Assembly: GCF_019049285.1 (NCBI RefSeq)
Contig: NZ_JAGMUL010000015.1
Location: 1-64,000, forward strand
Reading direction: 5' to 3'
DNA: 64,000 nucleotides
Origin: Streptomyces sp. AC550_RSS872
Lineage (GTDB): Bacteria > Actinomycetota > Actinomycetes > Streptomycetales > Streptomycetaceae
A program made the translations under genes and the position numbers. Positions 1-8,162 of this stretch are shown piece by piece. The notes under the pieces were generated by a model. That model was given only the letters and a program-made list of their open reading frames with translations. It was not told where the DNA came from and ran no database searches. The stretch's first letter is position 1. Every line of letters starts with the position of its first letter.

Positions 1-1608
1 CCCCACCCCCCTCGCCCTCCTTACCCCCCGCCCGGCGGGGTCCCGGAGGAATCCGACGAAGGTCTCGCCGCCCGGTTGCGGGGCCGTCCGGACGGCGAGG
101 CCGCTCCGTCCGTCGCGCTGCTCATGGCGCGGCACTGGCAGCCGGTCCACTCATACGCGGAGATCTGCCTCGCCTCCCCGGAGACGGCTGCCGACATGGT
201 CACCGCCGCCGCCTTCCATCAGGTCCTCGACCGCCTCGCGCTGGGCGAACCGGCCGCCGCGCTGCGTCCCCGGCTGCTCGTGGCAGTCCGGGACGCGGTC
301 CGCCAGTGGTCGGCGGACGACCGAATAGCGGGTGTTCTGCCGGAGCTGGGGAAACCCGCGGGCGGTCGCGGTATGCGGGCCGCGAAGTCCATGACACCCG
401 AAAATCGCAGGCTCGCCGATCGGTCATTCCAGTCGCTTCCGGGACTTGCCCGCTGTCTGCTCTGGCATACCGAGGTCGAGGCCGAGCCGCTAAGCGTGCC
501 CGCCGGTCTGTCGGGCATGGATACTGTCACCGCCTCGGCCGCCCTCGAACAGGCGCGTGATAAATTCCGCGAAGGTTGTGTACATGCCCATCGGGAACTC
601 GCGCCGACCAAGGATTGCCGCTTCTACAACCGCCTCCTCGACGTTCCGATTCGGCGAGGCGGGGCCTTGCTGCCCGATGTGGAGCAGCATCTGGCGCAGT
701 GCCGCTACTGCCGTAACGCCGCCGAACAACTGAGCCATTTCGAGGGCGGGTTGGGCGTGCTCATCGCCGAGGCGGTCCTCGGCTGGGGCGCACGCCGCTA
801 TCTGGACACCAGACCCGGCCGTACGCAGTCCGCCGCGTCCCGCGCCCGCGGCTCCGCCCGGCACGGCGCCGCACGACGTCACCTGCTGTCGGGGATCCCC
901 GCGCAGCTCCGCCGGCCACCGGGCGGACCGCGCTCCTCGCGGACGCTGCTCACGGGCGTGGGCGTGGCCTCCGCCGGACTGATCGCGATCATGCTCGCCG
1001 CAGGCCTGCTGTCGGACGACGACGGGGTCGACCCGGCCGCCTCCGCCACCGGCGGCAACACCGCGTCCCAGCCGCCCCCCGCGGTCTCCCCCTCCCCGCC
1101 CGGCACCGCCCAGCTCCCCAACGCCCCGCGCCAGACCAGGTTCCGCAACGCCGAAGCCGACCTGTGCCTCGACATCCGGGGCGAGCCGAAGGCGGGCGCC
1201 GGGACCGAGCTGGCCGAGTGCTCGGACGACGACACCCAGCAGTGGTCGTACGAGCAGGACGGGCTGTTGCGCAGCGTGGCGGACCGCGATCTGTGCCTGG
1301 ACTCGCGTGCGGACGCCGGCGTGGTGATCCTCGGCAAGTGCGCCGACGACGACTCCGAGCGGGCCGACGACGTGCGCTACGACCTCACCGTGCGGGGCGA
1401 GTTGCTGTCCCGCTGGGACGAACGACTCGCCCTCGCGCCCACTATCGCCGACCAGGCCGCCGACATCGTGGTCAAGGTCCGCGACGACTCGGAGTCCCAA
1501 CGCTGGCTGACCGACCCGCCGACGTCGGCGAGCCCCGGGGCGCTCTCGAGCGCGGAGGACGGGACGCCCGGGGTGCGGGCGGTACGGGTCGGGGAGGAGA
1601 ACACCTAG
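1..1608 (+). CDS. Sigma-like / zinc-finger / ricin-lectin membrane protein, 5' truncated
   Basis: The reading frame is open to the first base of the window, so the true start lies upstream; the TTG at 76 is only an internal start-like codon. From the N-terminus the visible part has a helical region resembling sigma-factor segments, then an HLAQCRYC motif (zinc-finger anti-sigma type, H-x3-C-x2-C), one membrane segment at about 955-1010 nt, a Pro/Ser/Gly-rich linker and a C-terminal ricin-type beta-trefoil. The trefoil shows the LCLDIRG, QQW and DLCLDSR repeats. The order predicts a cytoplasmic regulatory part and an extracellular sugar-binding part. Proteins with this architecture occur in streptomycetes, but I know of no assigned role. 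The downstream gene is convergent, 6 bp away. The domain reading is firm; the sigma relationship is tentative. Confidence 0.75.
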   Translation, partial: PHPPRPPYPPPGGVPEESDEGLAARLRGRPDGEAAPSVALLMARHWQPVHSYAEICLASPETAADMVTAAAFHQVLDRLALGEPAAALRPRLLVAVRDAVRQWSADDRIAGVLPELGKPAGGRGMRAAKSMTPENRRLADRSFQSLPGLARCLLWHTEVEAEPLSVPAGLSGMDTVTASAALEQARDKFREGCVHAHRELAPTKDCRFYNRLLDVPIRRGGALLPDVEQHLAQCRYCRNAAEQLSHFEGGLGVLIAEAVLGWGARRYLDTRPGRTQSAASRARGSARHGAARRHLLSGIPAQLRRPPGGPRSSRTLLTGVGVASAGLIAIMLAAGLLSDDDGVDPAASATGGNTASQPPPAVSPSPPGTAQLPNAPRQTRFRNAEADLCLDIRGEPKAGAGTELAECSDDDTQQWSYEQDGLLRSVADRDLCLDSRADAGVVILGKCADDDSERADDVRYDLTVRGELLSRWDERLALAPTIADQAADIVVKVRDDSESQRWLTDPPTSASPGALSSAEDGTPGVRAVRVGEENT

Positions 1609-1614
1609 GGGGGC

Positions 1615-2601
1615 TTAGTTCACCGCGTCCCGAGGCGCCTCGCCCGACAGGAAGGTCGTCACGTTCCGGACGGCTGCCAGGGCGATGCGGACCAGGGTTT
1701 CGCGGGTGACGCCGCCGGCGTGGGGGGAGAGCACCACGTTCGGGGCGCGGAGGAGGCGCAGGGTCGGGGCGGGCGGTTCGGGGTCGAAGACGTCGATGCC
1801 CGCACCGGCCACGGCGCCCTTCTCCAGCGCGTCCGCGAGGGCGTCCTGGTCGATCAGGGCGCCGCGGGCGGTGTTGATGACGAACGCCGTCGGCTTGAGG
1901 AGTGCCAGGCGCTCGGCGTTCAGCAGGTGCCGGGTCTCTTCGGTGAGCGGGGTGTGAAGGGAGATGCAGTCGGCGGTGCGTAGCAGTTCGTCGAGCGGGA
2001 CGTGGCGGGCGCCGCCGAGGTCGGCCTCCGTCTCCGGGGACAGTCGGCGTCGTCCGGCGTAGACCACGTTCATGTCGAACGCGACCGCGCGGCGGGCGAC
2101 TTCACGCCCGATCCGGCCCGGGCCCACGATGCCGAGCGTCTTGCCGGACAGTTCGGTCAGGGAGTGCCGCAGCCGGGGGAGGGCCCAGTCGGCCTCGACC
2201 AGCGCGGTGTGGGCGGGGATCAGCTGCTTGGCCAGGGCGAGCAGCAGGGCGAAGGTCTGCTCGGCCACGTTCTGCGCCTCGGCCCCGCTGGAACCGATGG
2301 TGCACACGCGCACCCCGCGCTCGCGCGCCGCCTTCATGTCGACGTAGTCGAAGCCGTGGCTCGCGCACTGCACCAGCTCCAACTGCGGTGCGGCGGCGAG
2401 GTGTTCGGCGGTCACCGGGGCGAGCGCGGTGATGACGGCGTGCGCGGCGCGCAACGCGGCCGGGTCCTCGTCGGCCGCCTCGACGACGGTGACGTCCGCG
2501 CCTTCGGGGAACAGCGTGGCGAGTCCGGCGCCGACGCCACGGCCTCCCACGTGCGGCGGGACGACGGCGAGGACGTTCTTGACGGCCTGGGCGGCGGTCA
2601 T
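1615..2601 (-). CDS. D-2-hydroxyacid dehydrogenase (NAD-binding)
   Basis: A 328-residue member of the D-isomer-specific 2-hydroxyacid dehydrogenase family, which interconverts 2-hydroxy acids and 2-keto acids with NAD(P)H. The nucleotide-binding motif GPGRIG lies in the central Rossmann domain. The catalytic Arg is in NTARGALID, the Glu in DVFDPEPP and the His in LSPHAGG, so all three active-site residues are present. The ATG at 2601 overlaps the stop of the upstream FMN oxidase by 4 bp (ATGA), which implies translational coupling. The longer frame reaching further upstream only reads the oxidase gene out of frame. Pairing with a 2-hydroxyacid oxidase suggests catabolism of one 2-hydroxyacid by two routes. 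The substrate cannot be read from sequence. Confidence 0.88.
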   Translation of the reverse strand: MTAAQAVKNVLAVVPPHVGGRGVGAGLATLFPEGADVTVVEAADEDPAALRAAHAVITALAPVTAEHLAAAPQLELVQCASHGFDYVDMKAARERGVRVCTIGSSGAEAQNVAEQTFALLLALAKQLIPAHTALVEADWALPRLRHSLTELSGKTLGIVGPGRIGREVARRAVAFDMNVVYAGRRRLSPETEADLGGARHVPLDELLRTADCISLHTPLTEETRHLLNAERLALLKPTAFVINTARGALIDQDALADALEKGAVAGAGIDVFDPEPPAPTLRLLRAPNVVLSPHAGGVTRETLVRIALAAVRNVTTFLSGEAPRDAVN

Positions 2602-3767
2602 GCGGACTCCTCGATGAGGTCGGCGGGACCGATCGTGGCGGGCGTGGCGTGCCCGGACAGGGCCAGGGTGAGGTCGAGTTCGGCGAGCAGACAGCGGACG
2701 ACGTGCTCGACGCCGGCCTGGCCGTCGAGGCCGAGCCCGTACGCGTACGGCCGTCCGACGAGCACCGCCCGCGCGCCGAGGGCGAGGGCCTTGAAGATGT
2801 CGTCGCCGGTGCGGATGCCGCTGTCGAAGAGGACGGTCAGCCGGTCGCCGACCGCCGCCACGACCCGGGGCAGGGCGTCCGCCGCGCCGATGGACCCGGC
2901 CACCTGACGGCCGCCGTGGTTGGAGACGACGACCCCGTCCATCCCGGCGTCGGCGGCCGCGCGGGCGTCGTCCGGGTGCAGGATGCCCTTCAGGACGATC
3001 GGGCCGTCCCAGTTCTCCCGCAGAAAGGCCAGGTCGGGCCAGGTCTTGGCGGGGTCCGAGAACATCCCGACGAAGTGCATCACGGCCGCGTTCGGATCCT
3101 CGTGCACCGGCTTGGCGAGGCCCGCCTGGAACGCCGGGTCGGAGAAGTAGTTGGCGGTGCCCACGCCGTGCAGGAACGGCAGATACGCCTGGTCCAGATC
3201 GCGGGGCCGCCAGGCCAGCATCGGTGTGTCCAGAGTGACGACGAGCGCGGTGAAGCCGGCCGCCTTGGCCCGGCCGAGGAAACTCCGGGCCACCTCCGGG
3301 TCCTTCGGCCAGTACAGCTGGAACCAGCGCTCTGCGTCCCCCATCGCCTCCGCGACCTGTTCCATCGGGGTGCTGGACGCCGAGGAGAGGATGAACGGCA
3401 CACCCTGCGCCGCCGCAGCCCGGGCGGCGGCGCACTCCGCGTCCGGATGCATGATCGACAGCACGCCGACCGGCGCGAGGGCCAGCGGGGCGGGCAGGGC
3501 GCGGCCCAGCACCTCGACCGACAGGTCCCGCTCATGCACGTCCCGCAGCATGCGGGGCACGATCCGGCGTCGCCGCAGCGCCGCCCGGTTGGCGCGGGCG
3601 GTGCTGCCGTCGCCCGCGCTGCCCGCCACATAGCCGACGGGTCCGGGCCCGAGGCGCTGCTCGGTCAGCTCCTCCAGCCGGGTCAGATCGGTGGGCAGCC
3701 GGGGCACGGCCCCCGTCATCCCGTTCAGATAGATCTCGTACTGGAAGTCCGCCCAGTGCCTGCCCAT
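2598..3767 (-). CDS. FMN-dependent alpha-hydroxy acid oxidase / lactate 2-monooxygenase-like
   Basis: A 389-residue TIM-barrel flavoenzyme of the FMN-dependent alpha-hydroxy-acid dehydrogenase family. The N-terminal ADFQYEIYLNG is typical of the lactate 2-monooxygenase branch. The catalytic His-Gly pair is in VVVSNHGGRQ, and the FMN-phosphate loop is DSGIRTGDD followed by ALGARAVLVGRPYAYG. The expected reaction is O2-dependent oxidation of lactate or a similar 2-hydroxy acid. I chose the ATG at 3767 because it matches the usual family N-terminus; an upstream ATG at 3815 in the same frame would add 16 residues. It lies between an alpha/beta hydrolase gene and the dehydrogenase on the same strand. 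Family assignment is firm, substrate uncertain. Confidence 0.87.
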   Translation of the reverse strand: MGRHWADFQYEIYLNGMTGAVPRLPTDLTRLEELTEQRLGPGPVGYVAGSAGDGSTARANRAALRRRRIVPRMLRDVHERDLSVEVLGRALPAPLALAPVGVLSIMHPDAECAAARAAAAQGVPFILSSASSTPMEQVAEAMGDAERWFQLYWPKDPEVARSFLGRAKAAGFTALVVTLDTPMLAWRPRDLDQAYLPFLHGVGTANYFSDPAFQAGLAKPVHEDPNAAVMHFVGMFSDPAKTWPDLAFLRENWDGPIVLKGILHPDDARAAADAGMDGVVVSNHGGRQVAGSIGAADALPRVVAAVGDRLTVLFDSGIRTGDDIFKALALGARAVLVGRPYAYGLGLDGQAGVEHVVRCLLAELDLTLALSGHATPATIGPADLIEESA

Positions 3768-3840
3768 GCGTAGGCCCCGCCTCTCGTCAGTGAGAACGCG
3801 CTGTACGCCGACCATACCGACCGGTAGGCGGGGGAGTGGA

Positions 3841-4536
3841 TCAGGGGGCGGTCACCGACTCGTGCAGGATGCGGGCCAGTTCGCGCGGCTGGGAGAACAT
3901 CGGCCAGTGGCCGGTGTTCATGTTCACCAGCTCCCAGCGGTCGCTCTTGAGGAGTTCGGCGACCTCGTCACTCGGCTCGGGCCAGTCCAGCAGACACTTG
4001 ATGTAAGTGGACGGCAGCTCGGCGAGCGGGCGGGTCACGACGGCCGGTTCCGTGAGCGAGGCGCCGGGGTGGGGCGTCGAGTCGCGCACGATCCGGGCGA
4101 TCTGCTCGTCGGTGAGGTCCTGGTCCGCCAGATCCTCGGCCGAGAAGGACGGCCAGAAGCCGTCGTTCGCCTCGATCGCCGCCCGCACCCCGTCGCTCGG
4201 CCATCCCCACAGGAACGACTTCCCGTCGGCCGGGACGTTCGCGTCGACGTACACCACCCGCGCCAGCCGGTCACCGATCCGCTCGGCGGCCTGTCCGACC
4301 GGTACGCCCGAGTAACTGTGCCCGACCAGCACCACGTCCCGCAGGCCGAGACGCTCCACCTCCTCGACGATGTCCCGCACATGGGTCTGCTGCCCGGCCG
4401 GTGTGCCCCGCCTCTCGGCCAGTCCGGACAAGGTCAGCGCATGTGCTTCATGCCCGGCCGCCCGCAACTCGGGCACCACCTCGTCCCACGCCCACGCACC
4501 CAGCTTCGCACCCGCCACCAGAACGAATTCAGTCAT
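3841..4536 (-). CDS. Alpha/beta hydrolase (esterase-like)
   Basis: A 231-residue alpha/beta hydrolase of the small plant-esterase-like group. The nucleophile elbow is GHSYSG, the oxyanion region follows the first strand FVLVAGA, an acid residue is plausible in the cap-to-core segment, and a C-terminal NTGHWPM supplies the catalytic His. Substrates of this group are usually small esters or lactones; none can be assigned. The start ATG at 4536 overlaps the stop of the upstream permease gene by 4 bp, so transport and hydrolysis are likely co-translated. Downstream genes in the same orientation process 2-hydroxy acids, so a lactone or ester precursor of such an acid is an attractive but unproven substrate. 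Confidence 0.85.
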   Translation of the reverse strand: MTEFVLVAGAKLGAWAWDEVVPELRAAGHEAHALTLSGLAERRGTPAGQQTHVRDIVEEVERLGLRDVVLVGHSYSGVPVGQAAERIGDRLARVVYVDANVPADGKSFLWGWPSDGVRAAIEANDGFWPSFSAEDLADQDLTDEQIARIVRDSTPHPGASLTEPAVVTRPLAELPSTYIKCLLDWPEPSDEVAELLKSDRWELVNMNTGHWPMFSQPRELARILHESVTAP

Positions 4537-6161
4537 GAGGGCACGCTAGCCGACGGCACTGACAACGCCCCCGGCCCGCTGATCGGCGGCACCGGCACCT
4601 CCACGGTACGGGCCAGCCGCGCACCCTCCGGCCCGTACACCGCCCGGGGTTCGGGGAACACCCACAGCAGCGCCAGGAACAGCACGGCCGCCACGGCCAG
4701 CGACAACGGCAGGCTGATGTCCACCCCGTTGGCGAGATCGCCCAGCGGGCCGACGAACTGCCCCGGGATGTTGGTGAACAGCACGCCGATCAGGGCCGCC
4801 ACCCACCAGGCCGTCATGCCCCGCCAGTTCCAGCCGTGCGCGAACCAGTAACGGCCGCCGCGCTGACGGCGGTTGAAGACCTGGAGGGCCTCGGGGTCGT
4901 ACCAGCCGCGTCGGGTCCAGTAGCCCAGCATCATCACGACCATCCACGGCGTGGTGCAGGTGATGATCATCGTGGCGAAGGTGGAGATCGACTGCACCAG
5001 GTTCAGCCCGAACCGCCCGACGAAGATGAACGCGATCGACAACGCGCCGACCAGCAGCGTCGCCTGCACCCGCGACAGCCGCGGGAATACCGAGGAGAAG
5101 TCCAGCCCGGTCCCGTACAGCGCGGTCGTGCCCGTCGCCATGCCGCCGATCAGCGCCAGCAGGCACACCGGCAGGAAGTACCAGACGGGCGAGATCGCCA
5201 GCAGCCCGCCCACGAAGTCGGGCGCCGCCGGATCGACGTACTGAGGAGCCTTCGTGGCGATGATGCTCGCGGTCCCCAGGCCGAAGACGAACGGCAGCAG
5301 TGTCGCGATCTGCGACAGGAACGCGGCGCCGATCACCTTGCGGCGCGGGGTGGACGCCGGGATGTAGCGCGACCAGTCGCCGAGGAACGCCCCGAACGAC
5401 ACGGGGTTGGAGAGCACGATCAGGGCCGCGCCGATGAACGACGGCCAGAACAGCGACCGGGTCGCCGCGTCCGCGGAATCCGTGAAGACGCCCGCGTACG
5501 ACGGGTCGAAGTCGCCGGCGAAGGCGATCACGCCGATCAGGAACAGCACGCCGGCCGACGGCACGGCGATCTTGTTGACGAACAGCATGAAGCGGAAGCC
5601 GTACACGCACACCGCGAGAACCAGCCCCGCGAACAGGGCGTAGGCGACGACGTACGACAGGTTGCCGCGGGTGAGGCCGAACAGCCGGTGCGCGCCGCCG
5701 ACCAGGGCGTCGCCCGAGCTCCACACCGAGAGGGAGAAGAACGCGACGGCCGTCAGCAGCGAGAGGAACGAGCCGACCACACGGCCGTGCACTCCGAGGT
5801 GCGCGGAGGACGAGACGGCGTTGTTGGTGCCGTTGACCGGTCCGAACACCGCCATGGGGCACAGGATCAGCGCACCCGCGACGACCCCGAGGAGCGTGGC
5901 CGCGAGGCCCTGCCAGAAGGAGAGGCCGAACAGGATCGGGAAGGCGCCCAGCACGCAGGTGGAGAAGGTGTTGGCGCCACCGAAGGCGAGGCGGAAGAGA
6001 TCCAGGGGACTCGCGCTGCGCTCGGCGTCGGGGATGCGGTCGACGCCGTGGGTCTCGACCTCGGTCAAGGAGGGCGCGGGGGACGGGGGTTCGGGCTGCG
6101 GGGGCTGTGACGACTGCGGAGGCTGTGACGGCTGCGGGGACTGTGGGGACTGTGGGGACAC
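4533..6161 (-). CDS. NCS1-family (purine-cytosine permease-like) transporter
   Basis: A 542-residue integral membrane protein with about twelve hydrophobic segments, matching the nucleobase:cation symporter-1 family (CodB/allantoin/hydantoin permease relatives). FGGANTFSTCVLG near residue 65 and GDWSRYIP in the middle are recognisable family segments. The N-terminus is unusual: roughly 25 residues of Ser/Pro/Gln repeats (SPQSPQ, QPPQSSQ) precede the conserved domain, encoded by an imperfect DNA repeat. The GTG at 6161 is used because no better start follows until the conserved region. It is the first gene of the minus-strand operon down to 1615. Likely cargo is a nucleobase-like or other small nitrogen compound; the neighbouring genes do not settle it. 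Confidence 0.85.
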   Translation of the reverse strand: MSPQSPQSPQPSQPPQSSQPPQPEPPSPAPSLTEVETHGVDRIPDAERSASPLDLFRLAFGGANTFSTCVLGAFPILFGLSFWQGLAATLLGVVAGALILCPMAVFGPVNGTNNAVSSSAHLGVHGRVVGSFLSLLTAVAFFSLSVWSSGDALVGGAHRLFGLTRGNLSYVVAYALFAGLVLAVCVYGFRFMLFVNKIAVPSAGVLFLIGVIAFAGDFDPSYAGVFTDSADAATRSLFWPSFIGAALIVLSNPVSFGAFLGDWSRYIPASTPRRKVIGAAFLSQIATLLPFVFGLGTASIIATKAPQYVDPAAPDFVGGLLAISPVWYFLPVCLLALIGGMATGTTALYGTGLDFSSVFPRLSRVQATLLVGALSIAFIFVGRFGLNLVQSISTFATMIITCTTPWMVVMMLGYWTRRGWYDPEALQVFNRRQRGGRYWFAHGWNWRGMTAWWVAALIGVLFTNIPGQFVGPLGDLANGVDISLPLSLAVAAVLFLALLWVFPEPRAVYGPEGARLARTVEVPVPPISGPGALSVPSASVPS

Positions 6162-6359
6162 AGGAGGGCTCCAGCGTGGGCGGGGCGGTGGAGCGCGTTG
6201 TGGCGCGGCGGGGCCGACGGCCGGTGTCCGCCGCTGGGGTGTGCGGGCAGCCCGCGGATGCCGTCCTCTCGGGGGTCAGCAGACGGTACGGCGCAGCGCA
6301 AGATCCGCACCAGAGGACGGTTCATCCATCTGCGGTGCCGTCAGTGGACGAAACCTCCA

Positions 6360-6911
6360 TCACTCGGTGTCCTTGGGCGCTTCCTCGGATTCCGCGTCCG
6401 GTCCCTGGGCCCGTACACGCTGCACGTGCTCCAGGGACTCGCGCAACTCGGTGAGCCAGTCGTCGGTGTGCCGCTGGACCAGTCGTACGCACCACGCGAG
6501 GGCGTCGCTGCGGCTGCGGGCGACCCCGCCGGCGATCAGGGTGTCGAGGACCTGTCGTTCGGGCTGCCGCAGCCGGGTCATCACGGGGGCGGCGACATGG
6601 GTGAACAGGGCGCGCTCGCCGCCGCACTCCACGCCCCAGGAGACCTTCCGGCGGAACCGGTGCTCGGCGTCACGGGCCACGGCGATCCGCGCGTCCCGGG
6701 TGCGCTCCCGGAACTCCTGGATCCGGCCCTCCACGGCCGCCTCCCGCTCGGCGGCCGAGACGTCCTGGGCCAGGTGGGGTGCGGGGATACGGCCGATCAC
6801 GGTGATCTCCTCGCGGTCGACCGTCACCTCGGTCAGCTCCTCGAAGAGGTCGTCCGGCAGGCGGCCGGCGAGCCAGCCGCGCAGCTTCTCTCGTTGCTCG
6901 CTCGTAATCAT
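6360..6911 (-). CDS. Conserved hypothetical protein (charged, soluble)
   Basis: A 183-residue soluble protein rich in Arg and Glu. I recognise it as a conserved streptomycete hypothetical but not as a characterised family. The N-terminal ITSEQREKLRGWLAG is followed by a TVDREEITVIG strand-like segment, a long charged helix (about residues 60-95) and a C-terminal ARSRSDALAWCVRLV helix. The last segment has the look of a ribbon-helix-helix-like helical motif, but this is weak. The ATG at 6911 was preferred; an alternative ATG lies at 6938. Neither has an obvious ribosome-binding site, and the start sits inside a perfect inverted repeat at 6903-6926. It is monocistronic. Confidence 0.72.
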   Translation of the reverse strand: MITSEQREKLRGWLAGRLPDDLFEELTEVTVDREEITVIGRIPAPHLAQDVSAAEREAAVEGRIQEFRERTRDARIAVARDAEHRFRRKVSWGVECGGERALFTHVAAPVMTRLRQPERQVLDTLIAGGVARSRSDALAWCVRLVQRHTDDWLTELRESLEHVQRVRAQGPDAESEEAPKDTE

Positions 6912-6926
6912 GTAATGACGATTACG
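6903..6926. promoter_or_regulatory. Inverted repeat CGTAATC-N10-GATTACG over a start codon
   Basis: A perfect 7-bp inverted repeat with a 10-bp spacer; the ATG of the downstream minus-strand gene lies in the spacer. The geometry fits an operator for a dimeric regulator, possibly autoregulation. The AT content is high for the region. No regulator has been tied to it. Confidence 0.45.
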
Positions 6927-7235
6927 CGGCTCGTCCATGAACACAAGGGGGTGCGGGCATGTCCGCCGAGGGCTCAACCGGAATGTTTCAGGCCTATTAA
7001 TGAGCGTGCGAGATCCGGCCACTCGGCGACTTGGAACGATCAAGAACCGCCAACTTCCGGCGTTGGAACGTTCGAACTCCGTTACTTCACGCCACTGATT
7101 CAATACGCAAGGTTACTGAAACACGTGGTGTCGATGTGAGTTTCCGCGGCGGACTCGGCAGACTCCCGCTCGTCGCTCCGGCACCGATCGCGCCGGAGCC
7201 GGCCCACCCCCGAATCAAGCGGAAGGATGCACACA
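6927..7235 (+). promoter_or_regulatory. Intergenic region upstream of the protease-inhibitor gene
   Basis: No gene seen. The stretch is less GC-rich than its surroundings. It holds a direct repeat TTGGAACG (7031-7038 and 7063-7070); the second copy is fused to overlapping palindromes GAACGTTC and GTTCGAAC at 7066-7077. It probably carries the inhibitor promoter and a regulator site; exact -35/-10 boxes are not clear. A good ribosome-binding site, GGAAGG, is at 7221-7226. Confidence 0.4.
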
Positions 7236-7670
7236 ATGCGGAACACCGCGCGCTGGGCAGCGACCCTCGCTCTCACGGCCACCGCCGTCTGCGGACCCCT
7301 GACCGGATCCGCCCTCGCCGCCCCGGACGCCGCCCCCGCCTCGCTCTACGCCCCCTCGGCGCTGGTGCTCACCCTGGCCCACGGCGACGACGCCACCCTG
7401 ACGACGCCGGTGCGCGCCGTCACCCTGAGCTGCGCTCCGACGCCCTCGGGTACCCATCCCGATGCCGCCTCCGCGTGCGTCGAACTGCGCAGTGCGGGCG
7501 GGAACCTCGACGCCCTGAGGAGTAGAGACGGCGTGCTGTGCACCAAGCAGTACGACCCCGTGATCGTCACGGTCGACGGGGTCTGGCAGGGCCAACGCGT
7601 GTCCTATGAGCGCACCTTCGGCAACGAGTGCGTGAAGGGCTCCTACACCACGAGCCTCTTCGCGTTCTAG
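7236..7670 (+). CDS. Secreted subtilisin-inhibitor-like (SSI) protein, predicted trypsin-type specificity
   Basis: A 144-residue precursor of the Streptomyces subtilisin inhibitor family, a dimeric secreted serine-protease inhibitor. Residues 1-29 form a signal peptide (RNTARW, hydrophobic core, cleavage near ALA-AP). The mature part has four cysteines (66, 81, 102, 132) for the two family disulfides and the family landmarks [10 protein letters not shown] and SYERTF, ending LFAF. The reactive-site loop reads C-T-K-Q-Y-D, which places Lys104 at P1 where SSI has Met. Lys at P1 predicts inhibition of trypsin-like proteases. The ATG at 7236 is 9 nt after GGAAGG; the GTG-like upstream codons are not needed. 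It stands alone. A secreted S1 protease is encoded 13 kb away. Confidence 0.93.
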   Translation: MRNTARWAATLALTATAVCGPLTGSALAAPDAAPASLYAPSALVLTLAHGDDATLTTPVRAVTLSCAPTPSGTHPDAASACVELRSAGGNLDALRSRDGVLCTKQYDPVIVTVDGVWQGQRVSYERTFGNECVKGSYTTSLFAF

Positions 7671-7829
7671 GACCGGGATCGCGCGGTCCCGTGCGGTGCG
7701 GCAGCGGCTCGCGGATGGGGAGTGCGAGTACTGCCGAGGGGCCCCTGCGATCTCGCACCGGGGGTCGGCCAGGCGGAGTGGGGCCGCCTGGCCGACACCT
7801 TGGATCGCCACGGGGGCATTCGCCTTCCC

Positions 7830-7990
7830 CGGGGATCCCGGGCAGGAGCGCGAAGCGACCCAGCGGGCCCGCCCCGCGCAACAGCAGCCGGATCCGCGGC
7901 GCGTCGGTGACGACCCGCAGGAGCCCGCCGCGGTCCCTGGCGCGCGTCTCGGCCCGGCACAGGACGCGCAGCCCCGAGCAGTTACTCGGT
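7830..7990 (-). pseudogene. Remnant of a STAS-domain anti-sigma-factor antagonist
   Basis: On the minus strand one frame reads CSGLRVLCRAETRARDRGG then LLRVVTDAPRIRLLL and FALLPG. This is the second half of a STAS (anti-anti-sigma, SpoIIAA-like) domain. It begins just after the position of the phosphorylatable Ser, here degraded to SNCSGL. There is no start codon or family N-terminus in this frame, and the other frames carry stops (TAA at about 7982). The rest of the gap from 7671 to 8162 shows no intact gene. I read this as a decayed gene, not a functional one; it was found by eye and needs an alignment. Confidence 0.55.
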
Positions 7991-8162
7991 GACCAATGCC
8001 GCCGTCGCCAGATCGTCCGTGATCAAATCCTCGGACGGGTCGGGTCGGGGAGGGCGGGGCGCGGACGTAGGCCGGGGGTGGGTGGGAGCATCCCTGCGGA
8101 GCGGAGCGCCCGGTTGCGGCCACTGCGAGTGACCATGCAAGTGCGGGGTACTCGGCAGCGCT

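Noticed and set aside
7215..8123. 302-codon minus-strand frame across the SSI gene
   Set aside because: Translation is an antisense shadow of SSI joined to the STAS remnant; Arg/Gly/Ser low-complexity without motifs.
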